From the NCBI GenBank assembly GCA_024509875.1, contig JAMPIV010013758.1:1-64000 (forward strand): 64,000 nt of DNA, given 5' to 3'. The notes under the pieces were generated by a model, which did no database searches, had not been told where the DNA came from, and worked only from the letters and a program-made list of their open reading frames with translations. Below are positions 33,836 through 45,900 of the stretch, in pieces; positions within the stretch are counted from its first letter, which is position 1, and each line of letters starts with the position of its first letter. The translations under genes and the position numbers were made by a program. Origin of the DNA: Oreohelix idahoensis (lineage: Eukaryota > Mollusca > Gastropoda > Stylommatophora > Oreohelicidae).

Positions 33836-34320
33836 ACAAACAAAATAATAAAATGTATGTAGATTTTGTGGCACTTTAGTATGTGTTTTATATTTATTTT
33901 TTAAAGTATAACTGCAACTTTGGTGCAAAGAAGAAAAAAAGGTGCGATAATTTGAGTGTCTTGCACTACGGTGCAAATTTCAGAAGAGCACAACTTTTAT
34001 ATAATTTTCACACTGCAACTTTTGTCGGCAAAGGTTAAGTTGGCTTTTTTTTTTTTCAAGGGATGTAATTTATCCTCTTCCCTGTCAAAGGGAAACAATC
34101 AAATGGCAACAAAAAAAATAACAATAAAAGATATTGCAGATTGTTGACACGTTACTATGTGTTTTCTATTTATTATTTTTAAAATATAACTGCAACTTTG
34201 GTGGCAAAAAAGATACACGCTATATTAAGCATCTTAAAGTTTAGTGCAAAGGCCAGAAGTACATGACTTTTATATAATTTCCAGACTGCAACTTTGGTGG
34301 GGAAAAGTTTGTGTGTAATG
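33783..34320. repeat. Diverged tandem duplication, period ~267 bp
   Basis: The segment starting T-run + caagggatgtaattt at 33790 recurs at 34057. Each unit also contains two ctgcaacttt-gtgg-like submotifs (near 33911, 34014, 34191, 34287). Two units, moderately diverged. No coding function. Confidence 0.75.
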
Positions 34321-34620
34321 CCTGGGGCAATCATGTTATTAAAAATATAGTATAATGCCAAGAACACAGCAGATAGAAATTCAACTACTGAAGTCAATAT
34401 CTCCCTGTATGCTCTGTCTGCAAAATAAATAAAAAAACGTTAAACCACTTTATAGTCAAAAGAATATGCTTCAAAGCACTTATGGAACACTGTATGTGAA
34501 AACCACAGTGACAAAGGAAGTAAGCCATAATTAATTATCCATGTTAGCACAAAGTTTGATCTGGAAGAGCACGTGCTGATAAATTAAATTATGGAAAAAA
34601 TATTAGAGGCCTGAGATTGC
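34321..34620. other. Non-coding stretch
   Basis: AT-rich, nothing recognised. Confidence 0.3.
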
Positions 34621-36388
34621 TAAAGAAAAGAAATCACCAGGAAAATATAGGATAACAAATTCTAATAGGTATGGGTACACAGAAGACTGCAGAACTTCTG
34701 GCAGGATTTAATTGCACATGAATTGTATCAGTTCGAAAAGCAAATGCCTACAAAACTATTAGTCTCCTTTGCTGTGTAGGAAAACTGATGGAACACATGG
34801 CTAAAGTCAGGCTGATATGGTACTAACAAGAAAGGCACCTGTTATTCTCTTGGCAAGCAGGATTCAGACAGTACAGATCCACTAAAGATCATATCACTTG
34901 TACAGCTCAAGAAATCAGACCCTTCCAATTATAAGCTAAAAAAAGAGCTAAGCAAACTGATGAGTCGTTTAAACATCCTGTCAGTTTGCATGGCATCCAT
35001 TCAGCTTATAATTATAATAGTTTACCAGATTTACATAACATTGATATCAGTAACCAAGTCATAGTTTGAATACCTTGGAAAATGTTTGCAGAAGATGGTA
35101 GAAGTAACAGAAAAATAAAATAAAGCGATAGAAGGCTTTTGCAGCGGGTTTCCAACTGACCTTAATACTCAGGCGTGCATATGGCTCCTTGAAAACTCAA
35201 GTGAAGACAGATAAATAGCATATTCTTACCAACATTTTGCTGTCAGTGTTAGACATGATCATTGTTGAAATCACAGGACAGGAAGACCACAATTTTCCAA
35301 CTGAAATCCCGAAGAAAAGCTAGAAAATCAGTGAAGTAGGGAGACAGAATCTTAATGGTTTAGACAAGCTTGTCAGAATGCAGCACAATAAAAAATCAAC
35401 AGTCAGCACAGATCTTTGACACCAGTTCATACCAGTTTGGCTTTTGAGTGTGGGTATATGAACATGGACAGTTAATGAAATCCTGAAGAAATACACGCCA
35501 TTTCTCTAAGCAGCACATTTGGGCATACAAATTTTTTTTACACGTGCTGTTTTTTAGTATATATTGAAAGAAAAAAAAGTGTAGTAAAGTAAAACAAGCT
35601 GTATATTTGTAGTAACATTGTGCGAAGTTTGATATATGTAAATAGGGCCTGACTTGACGATGGTAATAAACCAGATATTAAATCATGCAACGGGTTAATA
35701 ATTTTAATTGTTGAATTCTGATTTTAACTTTAAGTGTGACAAGTTTAGTGTTATTGCAATATGTTACATTTTATCCAGTAATCTTGGTATGACTTTGAAT
35801 TTCATTTTCTCACTTGCTTTCTTTGAACTGTATTTACATAAAATTTGTTCAGTGGTTGATGTTAAGGTGCATGAAAATATATAGTTTAAATCTTATGGGG
35901 CAAAGAACAAAGGAAGGCCCACAAGATGTTTTGCCATTCCAATGAAATTAAAAGCATTATCATATCTTTGTCCACGAAAGTAAGAGAATTCTTGAATGTC
36001 ATATGGAGCCATTCCTGTTATATGGAAATGAGTCGTGGACAACCAGTCAACAAGCAAGAAAATCCCTGGAGGTCACAGAGTTGTGGTGTTACAGTAAGGA
36101 TGCCAAAAACAGCTTAAACAAAAGGAGTAATGACGACGTACAGAAAGAGACCAGTGCTCAGAGGAAGAGTATAACTCATATTAGAAGAAAGTCTGGTTTC
36201 CCCAGGCATGTGATGAGATGAAAGCTTGAGTATATTGTGACAACAGGAAATATTGATGGGGAAAGAGGACAGCAAAGAGAAAAGATAACTGGACAGTTTG
36301 ACATCACGATGTAGAAGTCAACAGCAGAAGTGGTAAACAGCACTAGGGACCAGAAGTTGTGGAGAAAAGTGATCACTTATGCTAGCTG
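34621..36388 (+). pseudogene. Old LINE reverse transcriptase, plus strand, decayed
   Basis: Motif fragments occur in plausible order: SLLCCVGKLMEHM-like near 34760-34800 and QAGFRQYRSTKDHIT-like near 34855-34900 (RT fingers), then a YGNESWTTSQQARKSLEV block at about 36020-36070 (matching the YGCESW thumb motif of RTE/CR1-like elements), then ISHIRRKSGF-like text near 36170. Stops and shifts abound. Boundaries are approximate. It lies upstream of CNOT4 exon 2. Confidence 0.5.
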
Positions 36389-36399
36389 GCATGGTATTT

Positions 36400-36707
36400 T
36401 TTTTCTTCTTCTTCCTCGTTCGCCCTGAAAAGGACGGTGGTTGTGTTGTGTCTGTTTACGCCGTAGCTGTGATATCTGCACCTTTTGGTCGACACATCCG
36501 ATTTCAGCACGGCATTTTTGGGACCGGGTTTGCCTTCCCTCTTCGATCCGTACTCGCTCAGCCAGACTGCACTGCTGCAGACTGTTTCCAGGACCACCAC
36601 GTGGAGGTGGAGTACAGTCTTGGTCAGCTCTGGTTCGCTGACCCTGATGCAAGCAGTCAAGCTATGGGTCGCTGACTGCATTCTCTATTGCTGCATCTTT
36701 TGGTCCC
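36400..36707 (-). mobile_element. SINE-B copy 1, full length (308 bp)
   Basis: It is flanked by the 11-bp duplication gcatggtattt (36389-36399, 36708-36718). In element orientation it starts GGGACCAAAAGATGCAGCAA and ends CAGGGCGAACGAGGAAGAAG followed by an A-rich/GAA tail. Other copies are at 43414-43634 (5' truncated), 51536-51851 (full) and 49082-49150 (head only). It sits ~180 bp upstream of the CNOT4 exon 2 acceptor. Confidence 0.92.
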
Positions 36708-36883
36708 GCATGGTATTTGAAAACTTTTGATTTGTCTGATCACCTAGGTTATGAGTTTTCATTTCCTTGTGCATGTAGTGAAAGGTACATGTCTTTGGTA
36801 CTTGAAAGAGGCATTGCATTTAGAGCCTTAATGGTGTAATCTTTTATGATGTTATTTATTTTCATTTTGTTTTCACTTTTCAG

Positions 36884-36941
36884 TATCCACATTCTGTAGC
36901 TTTCTACTTGCTGAGAAACCATGTCCGATGAACCAGCTGAA
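36884..36941 (+). CDS. CNOT4: CNOT4 exon with the start codon
   Basis: The acceptor (tttcacttttcag) ends at 36883, ATG is at 36921, and the coding part reads MSDEPAE before the donor gtaagt at 36942. The 37 bases before ATG are 5'-UTR. The acceptor implies at least one upstream non-coding exon. Confidence 0.9.
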
Positions 36942-39900
36942 GTAAGTAAAGCTTTAAAAACGCAACATTCTCATATTTTTTTTTTTTAAATTCATAATTG
37001 GTATTTGTAGTTTTTAACTTTCGGTGATGGAATTTTTCTCTTCTTAGCACTAAAACTTACATTGAGATTTAATGTAATGTTTACTACATGAGTCTGATTT
37101 GATGAAATACAGCATTTGTTTTGTTTTCTTAAAATAACGTGAAAAATTAGCATAACATGCATAATATTGTTTTATATTGTTGTCCTCCTTTTAGTGTCCC
37201 TTGTGCATGGAAGCACTTGAAATTGATGATCACAGCTTCTTCCCTTGCACTTGTGGATACCAGGTATTTTAATTTTATATTAATATATTTTTAAAGTATC
37301 AAAATGACACAGTCAGTAGTGTGGATCCACACCTTTGTATCCGAATCCCCTAGGGCCAGATGTGTTTTGGACTTTTTCAGGTTTCAGAAAGGTCGTAGGG
37401 TACATATAATTTATATAACAGTAACACTCTTGTGGGACTTGATAGAGTTCTTGAAGAAAGCCCAGCTCTTGCTGTGGATCAGCAGCCAGTATGCTAACGT
37501 TACTTTTGGCTCATCTTGTCTGAATAAGGAAACATATTGTTGGTAGATGACCAGTGACTGTCGTCTAGACTAGACGAAGCAAAATCACCCGAGTAGCACA
37601 GATTTGCTCTGCACATATTGCTGTCTCTCCCTTTGCTTGATGGTGGTCCACTATCGTTAATGAAAGATGCTTACTCACGCTTTTTATATCATTCCACTTA
37701 CAGGCAACCATGTTTCCCAACCTAGCAAAAACAGGTAAACTGCCAGACTTCATCTTCATGTGTTGTTTTCTCAAAATTACAGGAAAGCCTTTTCTGCTTT
37801 CTGTTATAGTCTAACCCTAAAGCTCACATAAGGATCATCAGTCATACAAGTCCCACTGAAACTAATCAGCTGCTTCTCTGCCACGCCTCCACCTAGTAGC
37901 AGGTCGTTTTCTATGCCCCTGATTCACACTATGACCCTGAAAATCGCCATCACCGCCTCTGGCACCTCACGAATTCTAAATCTAGGGCTGTTGCTGTCTG
38001 TTTCAGTAGTTTCAGGCTGCCCTGCATCAAAACTAGACCCACTGTTGTCACTTTCAAAGGTCAGCTGAGAGCCAGAATTCGCATCATTGCAACATTCAGC
38101 AGCTTCGCTCATTTTTAAACAAAATTCCACTCAAACATGAATCAAAACACGTGAAAATATTTTCGAGCCGCCATTAATCATTTCTCAATAAAATTTAGTC
38201 ACTTCCCTTGACTTGCGTATTTTCGGAAGGCTGCCGTGATTACTTTTTATGCTAATGCTATATGGACGCCAAAAGGCGGCAATGGTACTGTATGAAAAAT
38301 AGGGCCTGTCTCCAAAAGGTGACCATGGTACTCAAAGTGTTAAGTTAACCTCTTAGTAAGTAGTCGTACGTAATTTCTTCATTAGGGAAGTATGACAGAA
38401 ATTTACTTGCAAGTTAAAATTGATAATTGAAGATTGGTTCTACTTTTTATTAATGGTACTGTTTGTACAGGAGGTCTTTACATATAATTTTTGCTTACTT
38501 GTGTTTTGTGTCAAGGCAGAAGTCTCTGTTTTCACTATTTATACTGAGTCCAGTTAATGCCATTTTCTTTTCTAGATATGTCGGTTTTGTTGGCACAGAA
38601 TTCGTACAGATGAAAATGGTTTGTGCCCAGCCTGTAGGAAGCAATATCCAGAGGACCCTGCAGAGTTCAAACCTCTCACAGAGGATGAGTATGTGTTTGT
38701 CTTTGTTTAGAAACAATAGCCTGTTACAAGCAAAAGTTATTTAATGTTAATTTGAAAGTTAACCTTACTTGTTGGTTGCGTGTTATGGCTGTTTTTGTAC
38801 ATTTGTGAATTTTCATGTTCAGACTTTCTTTTAGAGACTACTGTTTTTTATTACTGGCTGCCTTTCCTCATTTGTGCCAGTTCTTGTATATCCAGCTTTA
38901 TACTGTTTCCATCATGCTTGTGTTTATGATTGACATCAAGTTTTTGTGTGTTTTGTTTCATTAATGTCACAGTATGAATTGTCAAAAGCTGTTATTATTT
39001 TCTTTGTAACTAGGCTGCAAAACATCAAAAAAGAAAGGAAGCAGAAAGATGTTCAACGAAAACAGAAGGCTGCAGAAAACAGAAAGCACTTAGCCAATGT
39101 CAGGTAGCCCATGTTAGCCTGTATCTGTTGAGTATGAGATTATGCAGTAAACTGTGTTGTGTTACATTCTTATGTGAAGTATCTTCTATATTTCTTCTTC
39201 TTCGTTCACCCTCAGATGTCAACTTGAATAAGTTCAAAGAAAGCAGTGGTTAGCCTGAGGCTGTTGATATCTCCGTAGATTTTCTCCAGGAATGTTCCTG
39301 ATGATGGCCATATGAGTTTTCTCTTCTTCCACATATGTTAGGCACCTTTGAAGCAGATGTTCGGCAGTCATTTTATCAGTGCCACAGTCATACTCATCAG
39401 TAGTTCCTATCTTTAATTTGTTGAATTGATGGTGTCTCAATCTGTTATGACCTGTGCAAAGTCTGAAGATTACCACTTGTTCACTTCTGCTGAGCTGGTA
39501 ATACGGATCATTTTTTGTGTGGCCTGGATGCTCTTCTTCCCACTTGTGCCTGTACCTGCACTTGATAAAACTCTTGGCCTCCTCATAAGTTATATTTGTG
39601 TCAAGTTGAGGAAGCTTTCCCCCTTCCTTTGCCAATCTGTCAGCCTCTTCATTTCCAGGGATGTTGCAGTGAGAAGGGATCCACTGTATCAGGACTCATT
39701 TGTAATGCTGACATAGTTTGTGAAGTATTTATATTGCTGACATAGTTTGTGAAGTGTTACTCTTAGGTCATCCAGTTCAGCATTACTTTGACTTTTCAGC
39801 GTTGTAATCACTGACAGCACACCTGAGAAGATAGCTACTGGTCTCTCTGAGCTTTCTTCTGTCATTAGAATTTCTGATGCAGTTTTTAAGGCCTCTGCCT

Positions 39901-42900
39901 CTGCTCTGAAGTTACTGGAAAATTTCCCTGTTGCGACTGCTATCTTTTTTTTGTGTGCCATTGCTTAAGCTCGGGAGGACTCCTCCACCCCCATCTTCTG
40001 TTGCATTAATTGCTGATCCATCTGTGAATGCATGGATCCAGGTATTGCATGGGTAATGTTTCTCTATATATCTTCTGTATTTGAACATGTGTGTCAAGTC
40101 AGTACTGTATACGTGTTTTCTCATACTTGTGTTTACCTGTTTTGTCGTCAAAGTGAATTTTTCTGTACAAGCATTGGTAACATCAGACGTTTGCACATAG
40201 TTTTGAATTAAAAATGATGCTGATTCGAAACTGAGACCTCATGGGAAAGACCCATCTCGCTTGTGTCTATTGCGCAACATTCCCTTTAGAGGATTTTGCT
40301 TAGCAGTGTATTTATTGCAGTGCAACTTTAGCAGGAGTTTGTTGGGTCTGCTTGCCAAATTTTCTGTCAAGACCAAGAAAGTTTCAGTCTCCTCCATTTT
40401 TACATGGACAGTGACCTGAAACCAGAGCAAAACTAATTACCATCTCAAGAGTGGCTGTAGGGGCCAGTCATTTGCAACGTGAAAATGATGAGAGTGTAGC
40501 CTTATAGCATCCAAGCATTTCATTATCTCTGGTAGTGGGAAGATCAAAGCAGTTCAACATGTACTGTTGCACGGGAAGTGAAACTGCACCATGTGCAAAG
40601 CTTCCACAGTAGGGAAGACACAAAGAAGTCATTGACACATCACAAAAATCATTTTGCTTACTGGCTTGCAGCAGTCACTGGGAAGAACTCCAGTGTTTGT
40701 TCATGTGATCTGCATGATGGTTCTGTCCTAGCTATCTGACCTTGCCTTTTTGAAATGTTATTGAAATATAAACCACTTCAGTTAAACTCCCTGTCTAACA
40801 CTTTAGAATGGACAATGTCTAATGATAAATATAAGTCCCCATAAGTCTAAGGTGAGGTGCTTGTGCCCCACTCTCTGGCTTGACTGAATAATTAAAGAAA
40901 CAAGAGCAGTGGTTTCTGAGTTGCAAATGTGTTGTTTCTTCATGACGTTGGACCGGATTTAAGGTCATGGTCGCTTCTTACTTTCCTTGTTCTTCCACAT
41001 TAATCCACATAACTGGCTGTACCTTTACATGAACGATTGAGCTGAGTGGTTGTTTTTATTTTTGTTCATAATGCCAATTTTTTTTTTTTTTTTTTAACTT
41101 GGAAACAGCAAAGGCTATTACAGACCGAAAGGGAGGCATCAAAGAAGAGTTGGCCACTCGAAAAGCAGCAGCTGGGAGACTTTTTCAGGCCATAAATCGA
41201 GGATTCCTCAGCAAGAGAGAGGTTGGTAAGAAAACGAAGATGGCTGTATACCGCTCCACCTATGTCCCAGTCTTGACATATGGATGCGAGTCATGGGCAA
41301 TGGCTACAACCCATAAAAGCCAGATCCAAACCTCAGAAATGAGGTATCTGAGGAAGGTGGTTGAAGTAACAAGAAGAGACATGGTACGCAACCAGACGAT
41401 ACGTCAAGGCCTTAAATCCTACCCCCTGCAGACCCAAGTAGAACAGTCCCAATTAGATGGTTTGGCCATGTCTGCAGAATGGGAGAAGATCGGCTACCAC
41501 GACAAGCATGGGAAACAAAGAGCCAAGGATCCAGACCCCGAGGACGACCCAGAGTCCGCTGGGAGGACAACATTAGACAATCTTTGAAGGACCGAGGACT
41601 AGAATGGAACCAGGCCAGGAGGAAGACAGCCGATAGGATAGTCTGGCGCTCTCTCTTCCAAACCTCTACACTTCACGGTAGAAGGGGAACGACTAAGTAA
41701 GTAAGTAAGGAAACAGCAAAGGGTGGGTTAGATTATTTTAGAGGCTTGTTGCTTACACAAATTGGAGAGAATGAAGCATCTGTCAATTTTCATTTCTTTC
41801 AACCACACTGCTTGACAAGTCATTAACTGATACTGCAGTAGTTCAGTGTGTGGACAATAGGAATCATTGAGCTGTAGAGGTACCAAACTCAACATATTGG
41901 TGAACTATGTTCCCTTCGACCTGTGTACTTATAAGACAATAACCTATGCTTAGCATTACTATGTCCGTACACAGCAAGTAAAACAGTTGTAGCTTAACCA
42001 TCATATATCCCCTGAGGTGAAGAAGTGTACTTAAAAGCTATGTGACATTATAGGACTTTGGGAAAACCAGTCTGCTCTCCTTGAATACATGGGCAGTTTG
42101 AAAAGGGTTGTCTGGAGACTACCACATGCTACTTGTTTGCAAGGTAAAGGATCCCGTTACACGCCCACTGAGGCATATTGGGAATATGGTGTTAGGCCCA
42201 TATTTTCTCGACCATCGGCACACTAGGGGTGATGTGGTCAGCATCACGCCGGCCGCCTTAACCTTCCCAGAAGTTGCTCTGGTACCCAATGTTTGCGGCC
42301 TAAAAAAATCCCACCTCATCTGGGAACCATGAACCACTGAGCTAGGAAGCCAGTGCACTAACCACTATGCTACCGCGGCTCCTACTTGTTTGCAAAGTGC
42401 CAGAAAATAAACAGTCATCAAGCATCAGACTAATGGAGTGACCAATTTAGAAAGATAGTTTGTGGAGCGTTGGACCATCCCCACTGTGACACAGTTAAGA
42501 TTTGCGTTTTGGGTGTAATCAGTGACCAATAGAGCATCTGATTGACAGATTGGTTAGAGCGCTGGCCTCTCGCAGCAAAAGTGCCGCATTCAAAACCCAG
42601 TAACGTCACGCTCCAGTCTACCCAGCTGTAATTGGGTACATGATGCTTCTCTTTAGGGAAGGAAAAGGCAGTGATCGCATCAAATTTTAAAATATTTGCC
42701 ATTTAAATATTGTAGTGTGCACGTAATTTTGAAAGGCACTTTAAGTGTGAAAAAAAAAGTTGAGCACTGATCTAAATGATCATTAAGTAGCCAATATCTA
42801 ATCGCCGCGGTAGCATAGTGGTTAGTGCACTGGCTTCCTAGCTCAGTGGTCTATGGTTCGATCCCCAAATGAGGTGGGATTTTTTTAAGGCCGCAAACGG

Positions 42901-45900
42901 CTCCTGGGTCGACCCAGCCCCAAATGGGTACCAGAGCAACTCTGGGAAGGTTAAGGCGGCCGGAGTGATGCTGACCACATCACCCCTAGTGTGCTGATGG
43001 TCGAGAAAATATGGGCCTAACACCATATTCCCAATATGCCTCAATCGGCGTGTAACGGGATCCTTTACCTCTACTTTAAGTGTGAAAAAAAAAAGTAAAG
43101 GCGCATTGATCTAAATGATCATTGAGTAACCAATATCTAATCTGCTGTGAGGAGTTTGAGAAATAACACAGAAGTCCTGTCTAATTAATGACTAACCAGG
43201 CAAAATATGTCATAGAACTTGAAATCAAAGACACTGTATTTGTTTTGATTTTAGGAATTAAAAAATTATATTCATGTAAATTCAGAACAGCATGTGTTCT
43301 ACCAGAGAATTAATGGATTTGATGGGTATTCATATAAAATACAGTTGTCAAGTATATTTTAGATCATTGCAGGCTCAAGAGAATTGTGATATCATAGTTG
43401 TTGTATTGCAACTGCTGCCCAAGACCCTACTCCACCTCCAAGTGGTGGTCCTGAAAACAGGCTGCATCACTGCAGTCTGGCTGAGAGAGTAGGGATCGAA
43501 ATGGGAAGGCAAACCCGGTCCCAAAAAATGTTGTGCTGAAGTCGGATGTGTCGGCTGAAAGGCGCAAATATCGCAGCTTCACTGTAAACGGATACAACGC
43601 AACCAACGTCCTTTTCAGGACGAACAAGGAAGAAGTATTGTAACTTTCCTATTCAATTACAGTCTTTATTTAAATACTGGTTTTTTTGTTGTTTTAAAAA
43701 AAAATTTAACTGGAAACATGAAATGAGTTAGATAATGCTGGAAGATTTATATTTATTCATCATTTTTTTTTTTTAAATTTGTTATGGTATACCCACTCAA
43801 AAATTCCCAAAGAAAATTTTTTTATCAGAGTAATAAAAGTTAAATGACATGAAACAAAGAGGGTGTAAACCATGTGTGCTCATGTCTTATATTGTCAGGG
43901 TTGTGCAAAGGAACCTTGTGTTTGTTGTGGGACTGTCTCCTCGACTTGCGGATCCTGAGGTGCTAAAAAAACATGAGTATTTCGGCAAGTTCGGAAAGAT
44001 TCATAAAGTGGTGATAAATCAGAGCACTTCATATGCTGGCTCACAGGTGTGGGTGTGTGCCTGTTTTTTTTGGTGTAATTATATATAAGATGTAATTGAA
44101 AATATGGCAGTTTATAATTGTTTTGTTAACATTGTCTAATATTTAAGTATTGATTAATTATTGTGCATTTTTGCTAAAATTAAGTTCATCCTTGCGTATT
44201 GATTGTGATCAACAGGAACTAAGTTCATCACATACATGTGTGAGCTTGGAGTCATTGTGTGAGCACGTAAGGTTCCATAGGAAGTCGTCCTGTATAAAGA
44301 TGATGCCACATTTTTAAAAAAGATATATATATAGATGAATAAGTGCGTTATTATTTTTTAGTCTGAGATACATTTTTATACAAATTTGAAGATTAGTGTG
44401 TTTCTTTTCATGTTTTGTATGTGATATTTACGTAGTTACATTGAAAGAACAGACAGTGTCAAGCTGGGGATTTGCTTTAATTTATAATCATGTGTGGGCG
44501 GTGGCATACATTTATTGTTACAGATTCATTAGAGTTGTCTTTATTGTTTTGTTTTTTTTGCCGTTGCTGTTTCCATATAGCATGTCCCTTTCACCCATTT
44601 AGCACATGCATGGGTCTGTCTTTTATATGAGGACATCTTTTTGTATTTCGTAAATTATTTCCAGATAGTGCCAGTGTCGAATTTGATTTGTATTCTTCCT
44701 CCTTGTGGTGTTTTATTTAATCAGATTTTATCATTAATGGCATTGCTATTTCTGATGCTACACTATTGCTAGTTTTCTATATTTAGTGACTAGTATTTTC
44801 TTGTGTGTTTTCTTTTTCTTTCTTTTGCTGTTTATGGTTTCATAGTGAGTTCTGCTGTCCACGAACTTGTGTTAATCTCTTTGAAGAACATGTTACAACA
44901 TTGTATTTTTTTTTTTCTACATAGTGTTAATGTAAATAGTGTAAATCAATTGTATGGGAACCCAGTTGTTTAACCGGCTGCACAATTTAACAGATGTTTA
45001 TCAGTATTGGTGTTCGATTTCTTTAGCATTGGACCTTACACGTTGTTTTAACTAGGGCTGCTGAGCTTCATGCTATTTCGTGGCCAATACCAAGTTGAAG
45101 ACTCCTTGGTATTATCTACACTGGCTTTTCTGCCATTCAGAAACATGTTGAGTTGAAGTCATGAGCTCCAATTTCTCCAGCTTGCTTCATCACATCTGGT
45201 CCCAAGCTAGGGGTAAGATGTGCATGGCATACTGTGCATTCCCCTCCATCCAAGGGGGCTCTCCAACTATGCAGAGCTAAAATACTGTACTCTGGTTCTG
45301 GGCTCTCCCAAGGAATTGTCACGTCCTGCACAGAGCCACTTCTCAGCTTCACCTGTCTATCACTGGGTCCATAGTGAGATCCTTCTGCATGCAGTCAACT
45401 AAGTCAAAGCCAAAGAATTATGCTTGGGGATCAGGTGACTTTTCCAAGCTTAGTGTGCAATGCTGGGTTCTCAACAAGTTTCACTACAGAGGGAATCTCT
45501 GGAAGTGTGTGGATGATTTCAAGAGTAAATGAGGATGTAATTAGCCTTGCAGACATAGGTTCACTTCCCCGTACATATATTGTAGCATTGTGCATGGCTG
45601 GTGGTCATATAAGGATGACTCCAGATATGCCTCCCTGCATTGACTTTACACGTAAAACTCTTCTTCTAGTTGGTGTATGCATTTTTTCACATTGCGGGGT
45701 TTAGGAAATTGCAGTATAGCTTAGACTTCTTTGAGCTTTTCAGTTTTAAGTCTTGATACTTTCATCAGAACTCGTCAGCAGGGCATAAAGTCAGCACTTT
45801 AGATAGTACTTGAGGGTATTACATCACCAGACAATGGTTCCATGCCTGACAGATATATATATATAGTAGTGGATTAACCTGTTACATTGTAACTTGATAA

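Noticed and set aside
42804..42880. Functional tRNA gene
   Set aside because: A and B boxes are present, but the cloverleaf acceptor and anticodon arms are not closed and the sequence continues into a SINE body.
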